Assembly (NCBI GenBank): GCA_030323885.1
Contig: CM059191.1
Coordinates: 102,472,292 to 102,536,291 of the forward strand
Length of the DNA: 64,000 bases
DNA from: Branchipolynoe longqiensis
Lineage: Eukaryota; Annelida; Polychaeta; Phyllodocida; Polynoidae
Direction of reading: 5' to 3'
Numbering within the stretch: position 1 is the stretch's first letter; the number at the start of each line of letters is the position of its first letter. Under the pieces are notes generated by a model. That model was not told the origin of the DNA. It worked only from the letters and a program-made list of their open reading frames with translations, and ran no database searches. A program made the translations under genes and the position numbers. Shown one piece after another: positions 53,761 through 64,000 of this stretch.

Positions 53761-54376
53761 GTAGGAGGTTGATTAACCACCGGTCATCAATCACTGAGTC
53801 AACAGTGCAGCGCGCATGTACCACCTCCACATCGCCTCCTCCCCTCACCCCCCCACCCCCCCACCTTGGGGAATCAGCTCCAAGGCGAGGCTACCAGTGC
53901 CACATGAGTTGGAAGGCGGGAGGGGCGCTGTCACCCATCCTTAACCCCACTTCCGGACAAGCGTTCCTCTCCATGGCAACCCTCCAAGTGTGATTACCAT
54001 GGTAACTTGCTCTAGAATCCTGGGTGTGATTGTATGTGGGGGGGGGGGAGGGGGGTGGAACTGGAAGTTGAGGGGGGCGCTGACACTCAAAACCCTTAGA
54101 CATGGTAATTGAGCTTCAGGTGGGATCTGGGATGCGGCCAACCGTGACCGTGACCACTGAACCATGAACTGTCCAAGTTGGGTAGAATTAGGCCTGGTTC
54201 AACCACAACTATGTTTGACGGTAACTGTATGACTGCACCAAGGGAGTGATCTTCCAACCGAGCAACTAATGTTGCATTAAATTAAAGTTCATATGTATGC
54301 AACATTCATTGATACAACTAATCTGCAATTGGAATCTCTACGTAGAATCAGATATGTGCCTGCATGTATGGCCTAC
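53761..54376. other. No gene recognised
   Basis: Mixed sequence with G and C runs (53836-53868, 54039-54056). The frames have no recognisable domain. Confidence 0.4.
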
Positions 54377-54620
54377 ATATGAAGAGTTCAGGAACAAAAC
54401 ACAGAAAACGCCGATCCAAAAAATGAATTATAATAACAGATTTTAATCTGAAGGTAATTTTAATTCTCCCCGATCCCACTTTTCTTGGGATGATATGATT
54501 ATGGAGCAATGAACAACAAAATAGATTTGTAAACAAAGCACCCTTTGAAGGGTTTATTCCAATGTTTATCTCAATTTTTGGATTGGTGTTCACAGGGTTT
54601 TACTCCTGAAATCTTCATAT
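54377..54620. mobile_element. MITE-N copy 2
   Basis: The ends ATATGAAGAGTTCAGG and CCTGAAATCTTCATAT are inverted, body 244 bp. Same family as 20901-21147. It abuts an AT microsatellite on the right. Confidence 0.8.
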
Positions 54621-55740
54621 ATATATATAAGTATTTCACCTGCATATATACATATGTCCACAGGGCAAGTGATGTCAAAGTTATATAATAGTGACACCAC
54701 AGATAGCCTTTGGCCCCTTTTTTTTCCTATTTTAGGAGACATTCGTTGCTGTAATTGCCATACTTATTCAAAGAATTAAAAAGAAAATCAGCAATTGATA
54801 ATTCTTTTGTACATACACTCAGATATGCCCCTGAATACATAAAAGTGATGATCACCTTGCTCGGACAATAGATGTGCACTGCGCTAGTGCAGACGCATGG
54901 CTGCACGTTTATTCAAAGTTAAAGGATTTCATGGATTTATTTTTGTTGTGCCTCTGAAATAAAATGCGATTGTCTTATTTTATGTGCATTCAGTCTGAAT
55001 ATGATCGTACATTTTCATTTGTTTTTGTTCTACCTCTGTAATAAGGTGGGATTGTCTTATTTTATGTGCATTCAGTCTGAATATGATTGTAAATTTGTGC
55101 ATGCTTTCAATCTGGAAATAGGGGTTGTGATTATATTGGGTAGCGTGCTTTTATTGGGACATATACAGTATTTGTTTTAGTTAATATATAGAGCAATGGT
55201 AAATCATTTCCGTTCCCAGATTGATAGGGGGGCAGGCTGCCTCTGTGGGAAACTGTCATGTTTAATGTTTAATGTTTAATGTTTATTGGATGTGTATTGA
55301 ATCTGTATGGAGTGCATTGGATGCGATAATGCTGTCTGGTCAGGTTGCCATAACGCGGTGGTAGCTGGGATGTGGCAATGATGGGTACACCTTCGCTGCA
55401 CCCATCGCCACTGTCCTGGAACCTCAAGATGGCGGCCATAAGGAGTGAAATAACATCATGTACCTTCCATAACATCATGTACCCACAATGACGTGTCTGT
55501 AGGAGTGCTGGAGAGATTAAAAGTCTAGGAGAGCTGGCAGTCACCATTGGGCCTTCCACATGACAACAGTTGTTTGGTGTCTGTGTTGCATTCTGTGTTA
55601 TATCCGCTACAGCCCACTTCACTATTATAGACATGCGCCTACAGGCAACCAAGCACCTTATCAGCTCCTGTGTGATAAGATAACACCACCACTACAACTG
55701 GCCAGCATTGAAAACAAGCCTGAGTATTCGGGCTTTATGG
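54621..55740. other. No gene; an ~85-bp duplication
   Basis: TTATTTTATGTGCATTCAGT occurs twice (near 54975 and 55058) within an ~85-bp direct duplication. TTTAATG occurs four times at 55260-55285. No gene is recognised. Confidence 0.5.
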
Positions 55741-56507
55741 CCCTGTCACACTACGACGTAAGGACGTCGACGTAGGGAGAACGTGAAGAACGTTGAACTT
55801 CTCAGCGTAGTATGCAAATTCGGGCACAAGTTGAACGTGGATGCAGCGTAGTGGACGAGAGCGTAACGTCGGTAAAGCATAGTGATACCGTCATTCAACG
55901 AGAGAGGTCAACGTAATGACGATCACGGAACGTTATAAACGTTATTCCATCACCAGAAGAACGTTACATGACGTTAGCTACGTCATGAGACGTTGAACGT
56001 ACGTTGAATGCACGTTCTCCTGACGTTCTCCTGATGTTCTCCTGATGTTCTCCTGATGTTCTCCTGACGTTCTCCTGATGTTCTCCTGACGTTCTCCTGA
56101 CTTTCCCATTACGCCGCATGGACGTTTCCACCAGCTTTAATGTGGGTCAATGAGTGGAACGTAGTGGAACGTAGAGGAACGTAGTGGAACGTAGTGGAAC
56201 GTAGTGGAACGTAGTGGAACGTAGTGAGGAACGTTTGCCTAACGTCCGTTTAACGTCATTGACGTTCGCTGAACGTGAACAGAACGTACGGCGAACGCAA
56301 ACCCTTACATTCGAGCTACGTCAAAACTTTTGAACATGTCCAAAACTTCGATGTAACTCGACGTAACACAACATAATATGATGTAGATCGACGTCAGTCT
56401 AACGTCATTATGACGTCATCATAACGTAATCCAACATACATCAACGTAATGACGAAATATCACCACGTTAGGCTCACGTTCGCTCATTATGTTGTAGTGT
56501 GACAGGG
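55741..56507. mobile_element. Word-array TIR element F, copy b (ACGT type)
   Basis: The ends CCCTGTCACACTACGACGTA and TGTTGTAGTGTGACAGGG are inverted. It aligns with 9977-10671. Two pure 10-bp runs are present: GTTCTCCTGA about 8 times (56014-56100) and AACGTAGTGG about 7 times (56157-56228). TCGAGC is at 56311-56316 and TTTTGAACATGTCCAAAA at 56328-56345, the same 17-bp spacing as copy a. Confidence 0.87.
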
Positions 56508-56992
56508 GTATTAGTTATATGCTATGGACAGTATAAATACAGCCTCAATACAAAATATAACACATTTGAAAAGATAAAAAAAAGCTACAGAACTCAGCCG
56601 ACACCACACCATTTCCTCTTCTACACTTTCTGGAATATTATGGTTAACTTGTATTTCATTCTAGATCACTTCCATTTATAAAGATCTGGTGACCACCTTT
56701 AACAGGAAGTAACCCATAGATAACATGGCCCAGGTGAGGTGTAATGAGGTACATTGACCCTCTGAGTGTGGAATGCCACATACATAGGTAGGCGTGAGTA
56801 AGTTTGTAACATCAGGGAGTCTAGCTAGTCTAATGGTTAGAACAATAGCCCCAGAATCGCAGAATAGGCTCTCGATGTTACAACAAATCGTTCATACAGT
56901 GTTGATTATTGTCGAAGTCTAGGCACGATATTGCCTTCATTAGTAAAATACCCCTCCGCTATCAAACAACAATATGTACACAGCATGGTATG
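56508..56992. other. No gene recognised
   Basis: AT-rich spacer. CATAGGTAGGCGTGAGTA near 56780 resembles 9760-9790. Confidence 0.4.
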
Positions 56993-57415
56993 CAGGTATT
57001 GCAGGTATAGCAATACCTCAGGGAGTTTAATGCCCCTGCCCTGCAGAGTTGTAAACCACTGCCTTGTGGTACAGGTTCTTGACAGAACCAAAGGCTAAGG
57101 GAGCAAACCCTAAACAGAAAACCATGTCACTGTGGCAGCATTAAGGGCAGTTGATGTATGGAACTCCCAACATCTCCCGACCAGCCACTGCAGGGACAAA
57201 TAGTTTTGCGCCTGTCTTGACATGTTCTTGCCGGTGTGAAACCTCTATTTGCTTCCCGAGAGAGTGCTGCTGGTAACTTGCAAAAGCCAGCAGCACTTCA
57301 ACACTTTTGCAGGCAGCTTTCATGAAACTCTCACAGCAGAGAGCTAAATGGAGAGCGGCAGTCAAGTAATGAAAGCAGTCTTTGTCGAATCGCGACCGAC
57401 AGCATGTTGATGTTG
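56993..57415 (+). mobile_element. LINE-A internally deleted copy
   Basis: The leader starts GGTATGCAGGTATTGCAGG and runs to GCAGGCAGCTTTCATG. It is joined to AAACTCTCACAGCAGAGAGC, deleting even more of the ORF than at 33555. It ends GCGACCGACAGCATG and a TTG-rich tail. Confidence 0.88.
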
Positions 57416-57947
57416 TTGTTGATCATAATCCTAGCTGATGCTTCGAATGAAAGCTTTATTTACTATGATATCCCGCTTCTTTTCGAAAATAAATGTCCAT
57501 GACTGTGTTCAGTGTTCTGTTGTTTGTGTACAACATGTACCTGCAAATAGGCTCCCGATGTTACAACACTGTCGTTCATACAGTGTTTTTGTGATATAAG
57601 CTATCCGATGTCACATTTTGATTATTTTGCAGCATCCTAGCTAATATCAGGCTTCGGAGATCATAATGACTACCTGCATATTGCAATGTGTCTTTTTTAC
57701 AATCTTTATGTGATGTATAGCGTATTATACGAGTATAAAGATTCGCAAGGTAATATTACTTATTATTACTATTATTGTTATCCTCCGTAAGATAAAACAC
57801 TGTACCGGTGGCGCCATCTCGCCCACCTACCCTCCCCCGGATGTTGACCAGTGTCAGTCGCACCGGAGGATTGTATCATTCTAGCGATATTACTGCTTTT
57901 ACATCAGAAAAAAGTGTTTACCCATGCCCCCAGAGATAGCTATATAT
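57416..57947. other. No gene; dispersed-repeat similarity
   Basis: 57710-57860 resembles 160-340. Otherwise unrecognised AT-rich sequence. Confidence 0.4.
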
Positions 57948-58335
57948 GTGGCGGTATGACCGAATGAGTTCAGAGTCAGCATGCCGTTTTGGTAGGTCGG
58001 GGAATTCGAACCCTGGTCGAGTCAAACCAATTACTTAAATATGAGACTGTCTCAAAAGGTGCTAAGCAATATGGGACAAAACTTTGTCCATAATAACGAT
58101 CAACACACTATCTACTTATGCATTTGCTCAGGATAAACTGATTTGTTTTTTACATGGTGTTTCATAATCCCAATAGAATACATATTGATTTTAAGCAAAT
58201 GTCCTTGTGTTTTCAGTGTAATCGTTTCTGTGCTGTTTTGTGTCAATCGTTACTATGGACAACAAACAAAGACCTAGCACCTTTTGAGACAGGCTCATAT
58301 ACTTGTCACTACCTACTCCAGCACTCGATTCTTTT
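57948..58335 (+). mobile_element. SINE-1 copy split by a MITE
   Basis: The head, with a B box GAATTCGAACCC, is at 57948-58042. It is followed by a nested TIR element, then the SINE-1 body resumes with ATACTTGTCACTACCTA at 58297. The 3' part is lost. Confidence 0.85.
58043..58296. mobile_element. TIR element nested in SINE-1
   Basis: The ends GAGACTGTCTCAAAAGGTGC and GCACCTTTTGAGACAGGCTC are inverted. The flanks AT/ATAT suggest a short TSD. 254 bp, non-coding. Confidence 0.87.
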
Positions 58336-58470
58336 ATTGTGTAATACTCCAATCGTGAGCTTCACCACCAGGCAATGGTGGCAGAGACTAGGCCGCCCAC
58401 CACCGTCCGTGCATGGCAACAGGTGGCAGCAGGCTAGGCAAAGGCGGTCCTCGGGCGGACCGCCCCCTTT

Positions 58471-58791
58471 TATTTTTATTTTTTATTTTTGTTGGTCCAT
58501 TAGTTGTTTAAGCAGGGGAAATTTCAGTCATAGACGACTGGTCTTCCTCATTCCACTGCTGGTCGATAGAAAGCCCGAGCCTACACTTTTACCGACCCAA
58601 GGGATTTTTAACCTCCCACACCACATAGACATGGTATGAGAGCAACCGGCCTTTGATGATGCTGTAAGTTATACACAGCGGTGGAAATCCAAATTGGCAG
58701 AGCTGGGGGTACGCGGAATCAAACCGCCGACCCTCAGATTAGGAGTCCGACCTATAAAAAAGTCAGACACTCTAACCACTCCGCCACAGAG
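58471..58791 (-). mobile_element. SINE-2 copy
   Basis: Minus orientation. The head is at the right with CCACTCCGCCA (58776-58786), the body is identical in layout to 36803-37124, and there is a T-rich tail at the left. Confidence 0.88.
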
Positions 58792-59215
58792 AACTGGCTA
58801 CCGGACAACCCCAGCCATGAGAGGTTACCTGCGACCTGGCTGGTCAAGGGGCGGGTCACTTGGTTCTGTGACGCTGCGGTGGGCGGAGTGAAGGATTAAA
58901 CTGTGAAACATACATTTCTCTCCTTGTCTTCTCTTTGTGTTGTGTCAGATGCAGACCAGGGAAGAGGCTGCTGTACCACTACGACACGACCGATCTGTCA
59001 GCCACACGAGGATAGAGCAAGGAGCAGTGGAATGAGGAAGACACTATTGTCTGTGATTGAAACTTTCCCTGCTTAATCAACTAATGTACCGCCCCCCCTA
59101 AAAGAACAACCTCAAAACAACCGAACAACGTTTAAACAAAACTTAACCACTTTGCAACATCTGATGATGTAGGACTTTCGATGTCTGCTCAGGGATGCCT
59201 ACGTCGTCTATTCAC
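58792..59215. other. No gene recognised
   Basis: Unrecognised sequence after SINE-2. No domain-bearing frame. Confidence 0.4.
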
Positions 59216-59403
59216 AAGCTGGATGGTCAGTTCTTACCGCATCTTGGTTGAAATAAACTTGATTGAATCAGACATTTGCGGTTCGATGACCTGCATTCCC
59301 CACAAGGCACCCTTTAACCAGAACTTCACTGTGCTGGGTGCTGGGGGTCGGCACCGAGGCATTGACAAGTCTTGTCAATACCTAGGTGCCGACCCTCGTT
59401 TAC
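59216..59403. repeat. Segment duplicated at 62278-62440, with a hairpin
   Basis: GCTGGATGGTCAGTTCTTAC, then GAAATAAACTTGATTGAATC and CACCCTTTAACCAGAA recur in order at 62278-62400. Here 59345-59395 is a 25-bp-arm hairpin (GGGTCGGCACC ... GGTGCCGACCC) with two mismatches. The other copy keeps only the right arm. Confidence 0.8.
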
Positions 59404-60391
59404 TTAATATTTGGTTGTTGGGGTTTCACATCCTGCCAACACCCAAGGGTGGGCACTGACTTGTGACAGCACACACTCATGGCAACTTAATAGTGCTGCC
59501 TCACTTGATGTTTGTTTGTTGGGATTTCACATCTTGCTAACATCTAAGTTTGGGCACGGACTTATGACAGTCAGCACTCATGGCAACTTAATAGTGCTGC
59601 CTCATTGATGTATGTTTGTTGGGGTTTTACATCCTGGCAGCATCTGAAGTCATAATCAGGATGGGCACTCACTAGCGACAGTGCACACTTATGGCAACTT
59701 TATAGTGCTGCTCCACTGGGAGACCAGGACACAGGCACCATAAGCCAATATCCCAGTCAGTCATATTATCTTGTAGATAACAGATTCAGCCCGTACTGCC
59801 AGTACAGGGGTGAAAACCAACCCATTAGAAAAGCTGGCGAAGAATTTTGACATGCTGGGGAAATTAATTGAGTGAATAATGTCTTAATTTAAGAAGCACT
59901 ATTTATTCTTTACATATTTTGTTATATTTCGCTGGTACCTTTGAGTTGAAAAATGTAATAAAACGTGCAGTTTAATAAACTTTAAAAGTGAAATCGACGG
60001 CGTTAAATGGCCGCCATCTTGTCTTTTTGCATTCTCTCCCATTTCACCGACTCTGTGCCGATATAAGTAACCATTTGACACTGGTGCCAGACATTCTCCT
60101 TCCTGTTCCATACTAAAGCTATTTTCACCCGTATTTACACTACGTTGTCATTCACCCGTGTACTACAGGTACATGGTGAATCTTTTATCTAATTATCTTG
60201 ATACCGAGTTGACCAGTCTTTGCGCTATCATTGCTGCAATATGTACCTACCAATGACTACCAAGCGTCAGGCTAGGTAGTGACAAGTATCAATTGTGTAT
60301 AAGTCATTGGTTTGACTTGGTTGTGATTCAAACTCCCGACCTTCTGCACTGGAAGCCTGTGCTTTCACCGATTCGGCCACCACGTCCAGTG
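59404..60391 (-). mobile_element. SINE-1 cluster: two tails and one full copy split by MITE-M
   Basis: Three SINE-1 3' ends in a row (59404, 59514 and 59611; each with GGGNTTTCACATCCTG-like sequence). The third continues as a full copy to its head at 60300-60391 (TTCACCGATTCGGCCACC). A MITE-M copy interrupts it at 59774-60191. Confidence 0.88.
59774..60191. mobile_element. MITE-M copy 2 with perfect 9-bp TSD
   Basis: The ends TAGATAACAGATTCAGCC and GGTGAATCTTTTATCTA are inverted. The flanks ATTATCTTG at 59765-59773 and 60192-60200 are identical. Since the host is a SINE whose uninterrupted sequence is known from other copies, the TSD is certain. Confidence 0.93.
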
Positions 60392-60587
60392 GTTTACTTG
60401 ATTAATTGTGTAGGTAGCATTTATTTTTTATGAGAATGCAATCGTTTAAATTTGATGAGACGGTCGTCAAACTTGGTGGTGTTAATTTTAACAGTGTGTA
60501 AAATATTCTGATAAAACGCATTGATGGGGAATGTGAAATGGTCTATAAAGGATTACAAATGGTCTATAATGGTAAATGATGTCTAGG

Positions 60588-61042
60588 GCCAGGCGCATGA
60601 ATGTATTTATGTAGTTGTTGGTGACTCTTTACGTATAGTCAATAGTCATTGTGTATTAAATAGATAGTGTGAAAGGGGCACTATTGTTAGTGTGGAAGGG
60701 GCTCAAGAGCTACACTCACTACCCCCTCCCTCCAACTGTTAGTCATGGATAACCACACACACACAGCAGGCAGGTACAGGCCAAGCAGCCACACTGCATG
60801 GTGGTGGTGGGTAGATCACAATAGCCATGGTGACACAAGGATGCTTACTGTTCATTGGTGGACCTAGAAATGCTTGTTGTTCACTGGAGGGCATGGTCAG
60901 GTGGTATGCCATATCAGATCCATGTACCACTATATAATAATAAACCTGAGGGTGCAAGCTCTCACTTTACTTTCACTCTTTATACTCTTCCTTTCTCTCC
61001 TTGCCTGTATTGATTTCCTATTAGCCTGCCTACACAACTACA
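60588..61042 (+). repeat. LTR-like repeat L, copy 2
   Basis: Plus-strand copy of 8406-8843. It contains CCATGTACCACTATATAATA, then AATAAACCTGAGGG and a CTCTTCCTTTCTC tract. Confidence 0.6.
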
Positions 61043-61339
61043 GCTGCCAGATGACGACTTTAGAAGCGTGCACTACTGTTTACTGCGCCTTGGGTTTCTG
61101 GTGGGGAGTGTGGGTGGGTGTGGGGGTTGGTGGGGTGGGGGTTAGTGTGGGCGGGGAGTGCAATGTCCAATTAGATCAAAGGAACAAGAAATAATGCGCG
61201 AAATGCTGAACGTAACTGGATATATCTTGTTACTGTGGATTTATTGATGTTATTGCTTTTATTAGAATAAGTTGAAATGGCCTAATCTTATAGCCCTGAG
61301 AATTAGGGGAGCCGGAAATGCATTGGTTTGAATCCTGCT
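61043..61339. other. Spacer with a G/T-rich tract
   Basis: GGTGGGTGTGGGGGTTGGTGG near 61113. No gene. Confidence 0.4.
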
Positions 61340-62064
61340 GGGCCTGTATGCAGGAGCCGGTGCTATTCGGTGGTAGCGAGGCAAAACGGTGCTAGTCGGG
61401 AATTTCCCGGGTAGCGGCGAAAAATGGTATGCACGAAGCGGTGATAGGCCTAACACCAAAAGCTTACCCGGTGGTACCCTACCCCTGGTAAATAGGAGGT
61501 ATAGTGAGTTCATTAGGCCCAAATCTATTCAATGCTGTCATATTTAACAGAATTACATACACAATAAGTGAAATTTGATGAAATTAACCCTAAATTCGAA
61601 GCAATATTAACGCTGCCGCCGTAACGGCGGCGATATTAATATTTATATTTTCGAATCGACGAACGTAAAGTAAACAAATCGCCGCAGCCGCCGCATCGAC
61701 GTCGCTTTCCATACTGGCGGCGGCGGCGGTTTGGTTACTGTACGTTCGTCGATTTGAAAATATAACTATTAATATCGCCGCCAATGCAGTGGTAGCCTTA
61801 ATAACGCTTCGCATTTAGGGTTAAATTGATAAAATTTCACTTATTGCATATGTAATTCTGTTAAATATGACCGCATTGAATAGATTTGGGGCTACATGAT
61901 GCAGAGGGATTTCCCAAATCTATAAATAACTTCACGGGTAGCTATAATCAAAGTGTTACACACTCCTGCATACGACTTGACACAGTTCTCGATGTCGGCG
62001 ATAGCTACCCGGTAATACGCTGTAACACCAAAACCCGCTACCACCGACTCCTGCATACAGGCCC
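61340..62064. mobile_element. TIR element, GGGCCTGTATGCAGG ends, inverted internal units
   Basis: The ends GGGCCTGTATGCAGGAG and CTCCTGCATACAGGCCC are inverted. Inside, the ~85-bp segment at 61527-61610 (starting GCCCAAATCTATTCAATGC) is repeated in inverse at 61807-61893, so the element has a second, internal inverted pair. The central GCCGCCGC stretches match the unit of 51963-52945. Confidence 0.83.
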
Positions 62065-62277
62065 TGGAGTCACACTAGTTCTCATTGTCATTAAACCCCA
62101 GACAATACCATTATATTAAAGTTGCATAGTCCGATGGCGTAGCCTCCACTCCCTCAGAGGAATTCTTTTTCCTCAAAACTCTGTTCAAATGGACACACAC
62201 TTTGACATGGTCCAGGTTTAGTGAGATGTGGTTCTCGCCAAGTTTTGATGTACAGTGAACCCCCATTATAACGTGAG

Positions 62278-62538
62278 CTGGATGGTCGGTTCTTACCGCA
62301 TCTTCTTTGAAATAAACTCGATTAAATCAGACATTTGCAGTTCGATGATATGCATACCCCACCATGTAACACAAACAGGCACCCTTTAACCAGAATGTCA
62401 CTGTGCAGTCTTGTTAGTACCTAGGTGTCAACCCTCGTTTACTTAATATTTGGTTGTTGGGGTTTCACATCCTGGCAACATGTAAGGTTGGGCACTGACT
62501 TGTGAAAGCGTGCACTCATGGCAACTTAATAGTGCTGC
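62278..62538. repeat. Duplicate of 59216-59510 including a SINE-1 tail
   Basis: Shares the 59216-59403 phrases and, from about 62450, the same SINE-1 3' end (GGTTGTTGGGGTTTCACATC, then CATGGCAACTTAATAGTGCT). Confidence 0.78.
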
Positions 62539-62896
62539 ATTATAACATGCCACAAATCACAAACAAAAATGCAGACCAAAGGAATGGGGGATGATGTGCC
62601 TGTATGTGTGGTCGGGGCGTATTACCAAGTGTCACTGTACGTTTTATTGCTCTGAATAGCGCGTTGTCAGTACTGATACACTGCTCTTGCTGCTCTAATG
62701 AAAAACGCCTACGCACATTATAGATGGGCAATAACAAGAACATACACAGCAAAGGATTGATGTGAATGAGATAAGAGGACAAAGAAGAATGTTGCCAGGT
62801 CTTAAAACTCCAACAACCTACCAAGCAACCTCTAGAAAGATATTCAGTTATGCCCCTCCCCTGAATGATGCTTGTCATGCTAGTCTAGAACATCTA

Positions 62897-62927
<31 letters not shown>

Positions 62928-63649
62928 ACACCCACACACTCCATCCTTCTTTGTTCTCTTATCTCATTCTTATCGATCCTTTGCTCTGCATTTCATTTTG
63001 GTACTTCTCCTTTTTTATCATTTTTCCTACAAGTGTTTATTCACAAGTAAACAAGTATAGTGTCAGTGCCGGAGCACTGGTCTTCCAGCCGTTTTACATG
63101 CACTCTGGAATTTTACACATGGCTTGTGAGAGTATTCTGTGCTGTTTCTGCACATCACAGTACAGTTTGTACAATGGGTGTGCGTGACTCATGCTGCATT
63201 ATATGCAGCATGAGCGCATATATATTGTTGTAAAATATTCCGATTTACGGCATTGGGGGGAATGCAAATATTCTATTACTGATCGGGTATACGTGAGTAA
63301 GCGCATGTATGTATATATATATATATTGTAGTAGTCTGAACATGAGCTCTACTATCACGCGGTAGCAGCGGAGACTACGCCGTACACCAGCGCAGTACCA
63401 TTACACTGCGCCAGGTGGTGGCACAGGTAGCCACCGGTCAGACCCCAACTGGGCTGACCTCTACTGCGTGTGGCTGACCCACCCGCCCCACACACACCTA
63501 TAGAGTCGATGTGGGATCTGGCGAGTCAGGCGGCGGGTCAGACAACTACTGACGCCGCGGAGAGCAGATGGTTCAATAAGCCAAGGGTGAAGCGTACACG
63601 GAATTGAATCTTGGTGTTCTTCCGTGGGTGACTGCGTGAGTGAGAGTCG
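62539..63649. other. No gene; poly-C run
   Basis: A C run of about 28 at 62896-62924. TTCTTTGTTCTCTTATCTCATTC at 62945-62970 mirrors GAATGAGATAAGAGGACAAA near 62763, making an inverted pair around the tract. 63340-63600 is GC-richer and unrecognised. No coding signal. Confidence 0.45.
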
Positions 63650-64000
63650 GAGGGCCGTGGGCCATTACAATATGTAAGTGCTGGTGGTGCCTGAGTGAGA
63701 TGTAAATAGACATAGTGGTGCTGGCAGGGCTGTGTGTAAGGGGCACTCAGAGCCTACCCCCTCCCCCCTCTACTAGGTAGGATCACCACACTCAGGCTCA
63801 AGGCAGGTGGTGGCGAGGGGAGCCACACAGCTTGGTGGTGGTGGGCAGACCACTGGTAACCATGGGGACCAGGAATGCTGGATCCCTATTGGTAGGGCCA
63901 AGAATTCTTGTTTCCCATTCAGGGAAAAGGGTGGGGTGATACTCTACACTGAACCCATGTACCATATAAATAATAAACCAGAGGGCTTGACTCTCTCTTC
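63650..64000 (+). repeat. LTR-like repeat L, copy 3 (cut by window end)
   Basis: AGTGAGATGTAAATAGACAT, GTGTGTAAGGGGCACTCAGA, then CCATGTACCATATAAATAAT and AAACCAGAGGGCTTG match copies 1 and 2. The window ends in the CTCTCTTC tract. Confidence 0.6.

Noticed and set aside
55257..55290. Telomere-like TTTAATG repeats
   Set aside because: Only four units, and the motif is not a known telomere repeat; likely a small microsatellite.

Overview
The window looks like repeat-dominated intergenic DNA from an animal, most likely an invertebrate. The evidence is two tRNA-derived SINE families, remnants of several LINE, Ty3/Gypsy-type and tyrosine-recombinase retrotransposons, many terminal-inverted-repeat (TIR) elements and long satellites. 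I found no intact host gene and no intact tRNA or rRNA gene. The exact clade cannot be read from the sequence.

Layout. 0.5-1.5 kb: a TIR element and a SINE with a perfect 12-bp target-site duplication (TSD). 1.5-6.1 kb: a complete but mutated Ty3/Gypsy-like LTR retrotransposon on the minus strand, with paired short LTRs, a tRNA-Leu-like primer site and a polypurine tract. 6.5-8.0 kb: a 60-bp satellite. 8-22 kb: SINEs, MITEs, two LINE families (three 11-bp TSDs in the window for one, one for the other), several word-array TIR elements and a 17/19-bp satellite. 23.8-29.5 kb: an almost complete Ngaro-like tyrosine-recombinase retrotransposon on the plus strand, bounded by split direct repeats in the order A1 - genes - B1 - A2 - B2. 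29.6-34.9 kb: AT-palindrome array, satellite, LINE copy and CAY-repeat tract. 36-40.2 kb: LINE fragment, SINE, a 20-bp satellite and a 26-bp G-rich satellite. 42-46.7 kb: C-rich and TTCACCTCAC repeats, a perfect 66-bp-arm hairpin and a strikingly GC-rich gag-like gene. 46.7-48.6 kb: a 59-bp satellite with 177-bp higher-order units. 49-64 kb: further SINEs, LINE derivatives, TIR elements and LTR-like repeats.

The only near-complete coding system is the Ngaro-like element: Gag with two zinc fingers, reverse transcriptase/RNase H, and a tyrosine recombinase that would integrate a circular cDNA. It carries an in-frame stop after gag, a frame change before the RT and a frameshift inside the recombinase, so this copy is probably defective.

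The most unusual pattern is a group of TIR elements (9977-10671, 12317-12676, 12677-14352, 40515-40965, 55741-56507, possibly 17062-17325). They share the end CCTGTCACACT. Four of them also share an internal module, TCGAGC followed 17-18 bp later by a near-palindrome close to TTTTGAACATGTTCAAAA. The rest of each body is a different short word repeated at about 10-bp steps. I do not recognise this as a described family.
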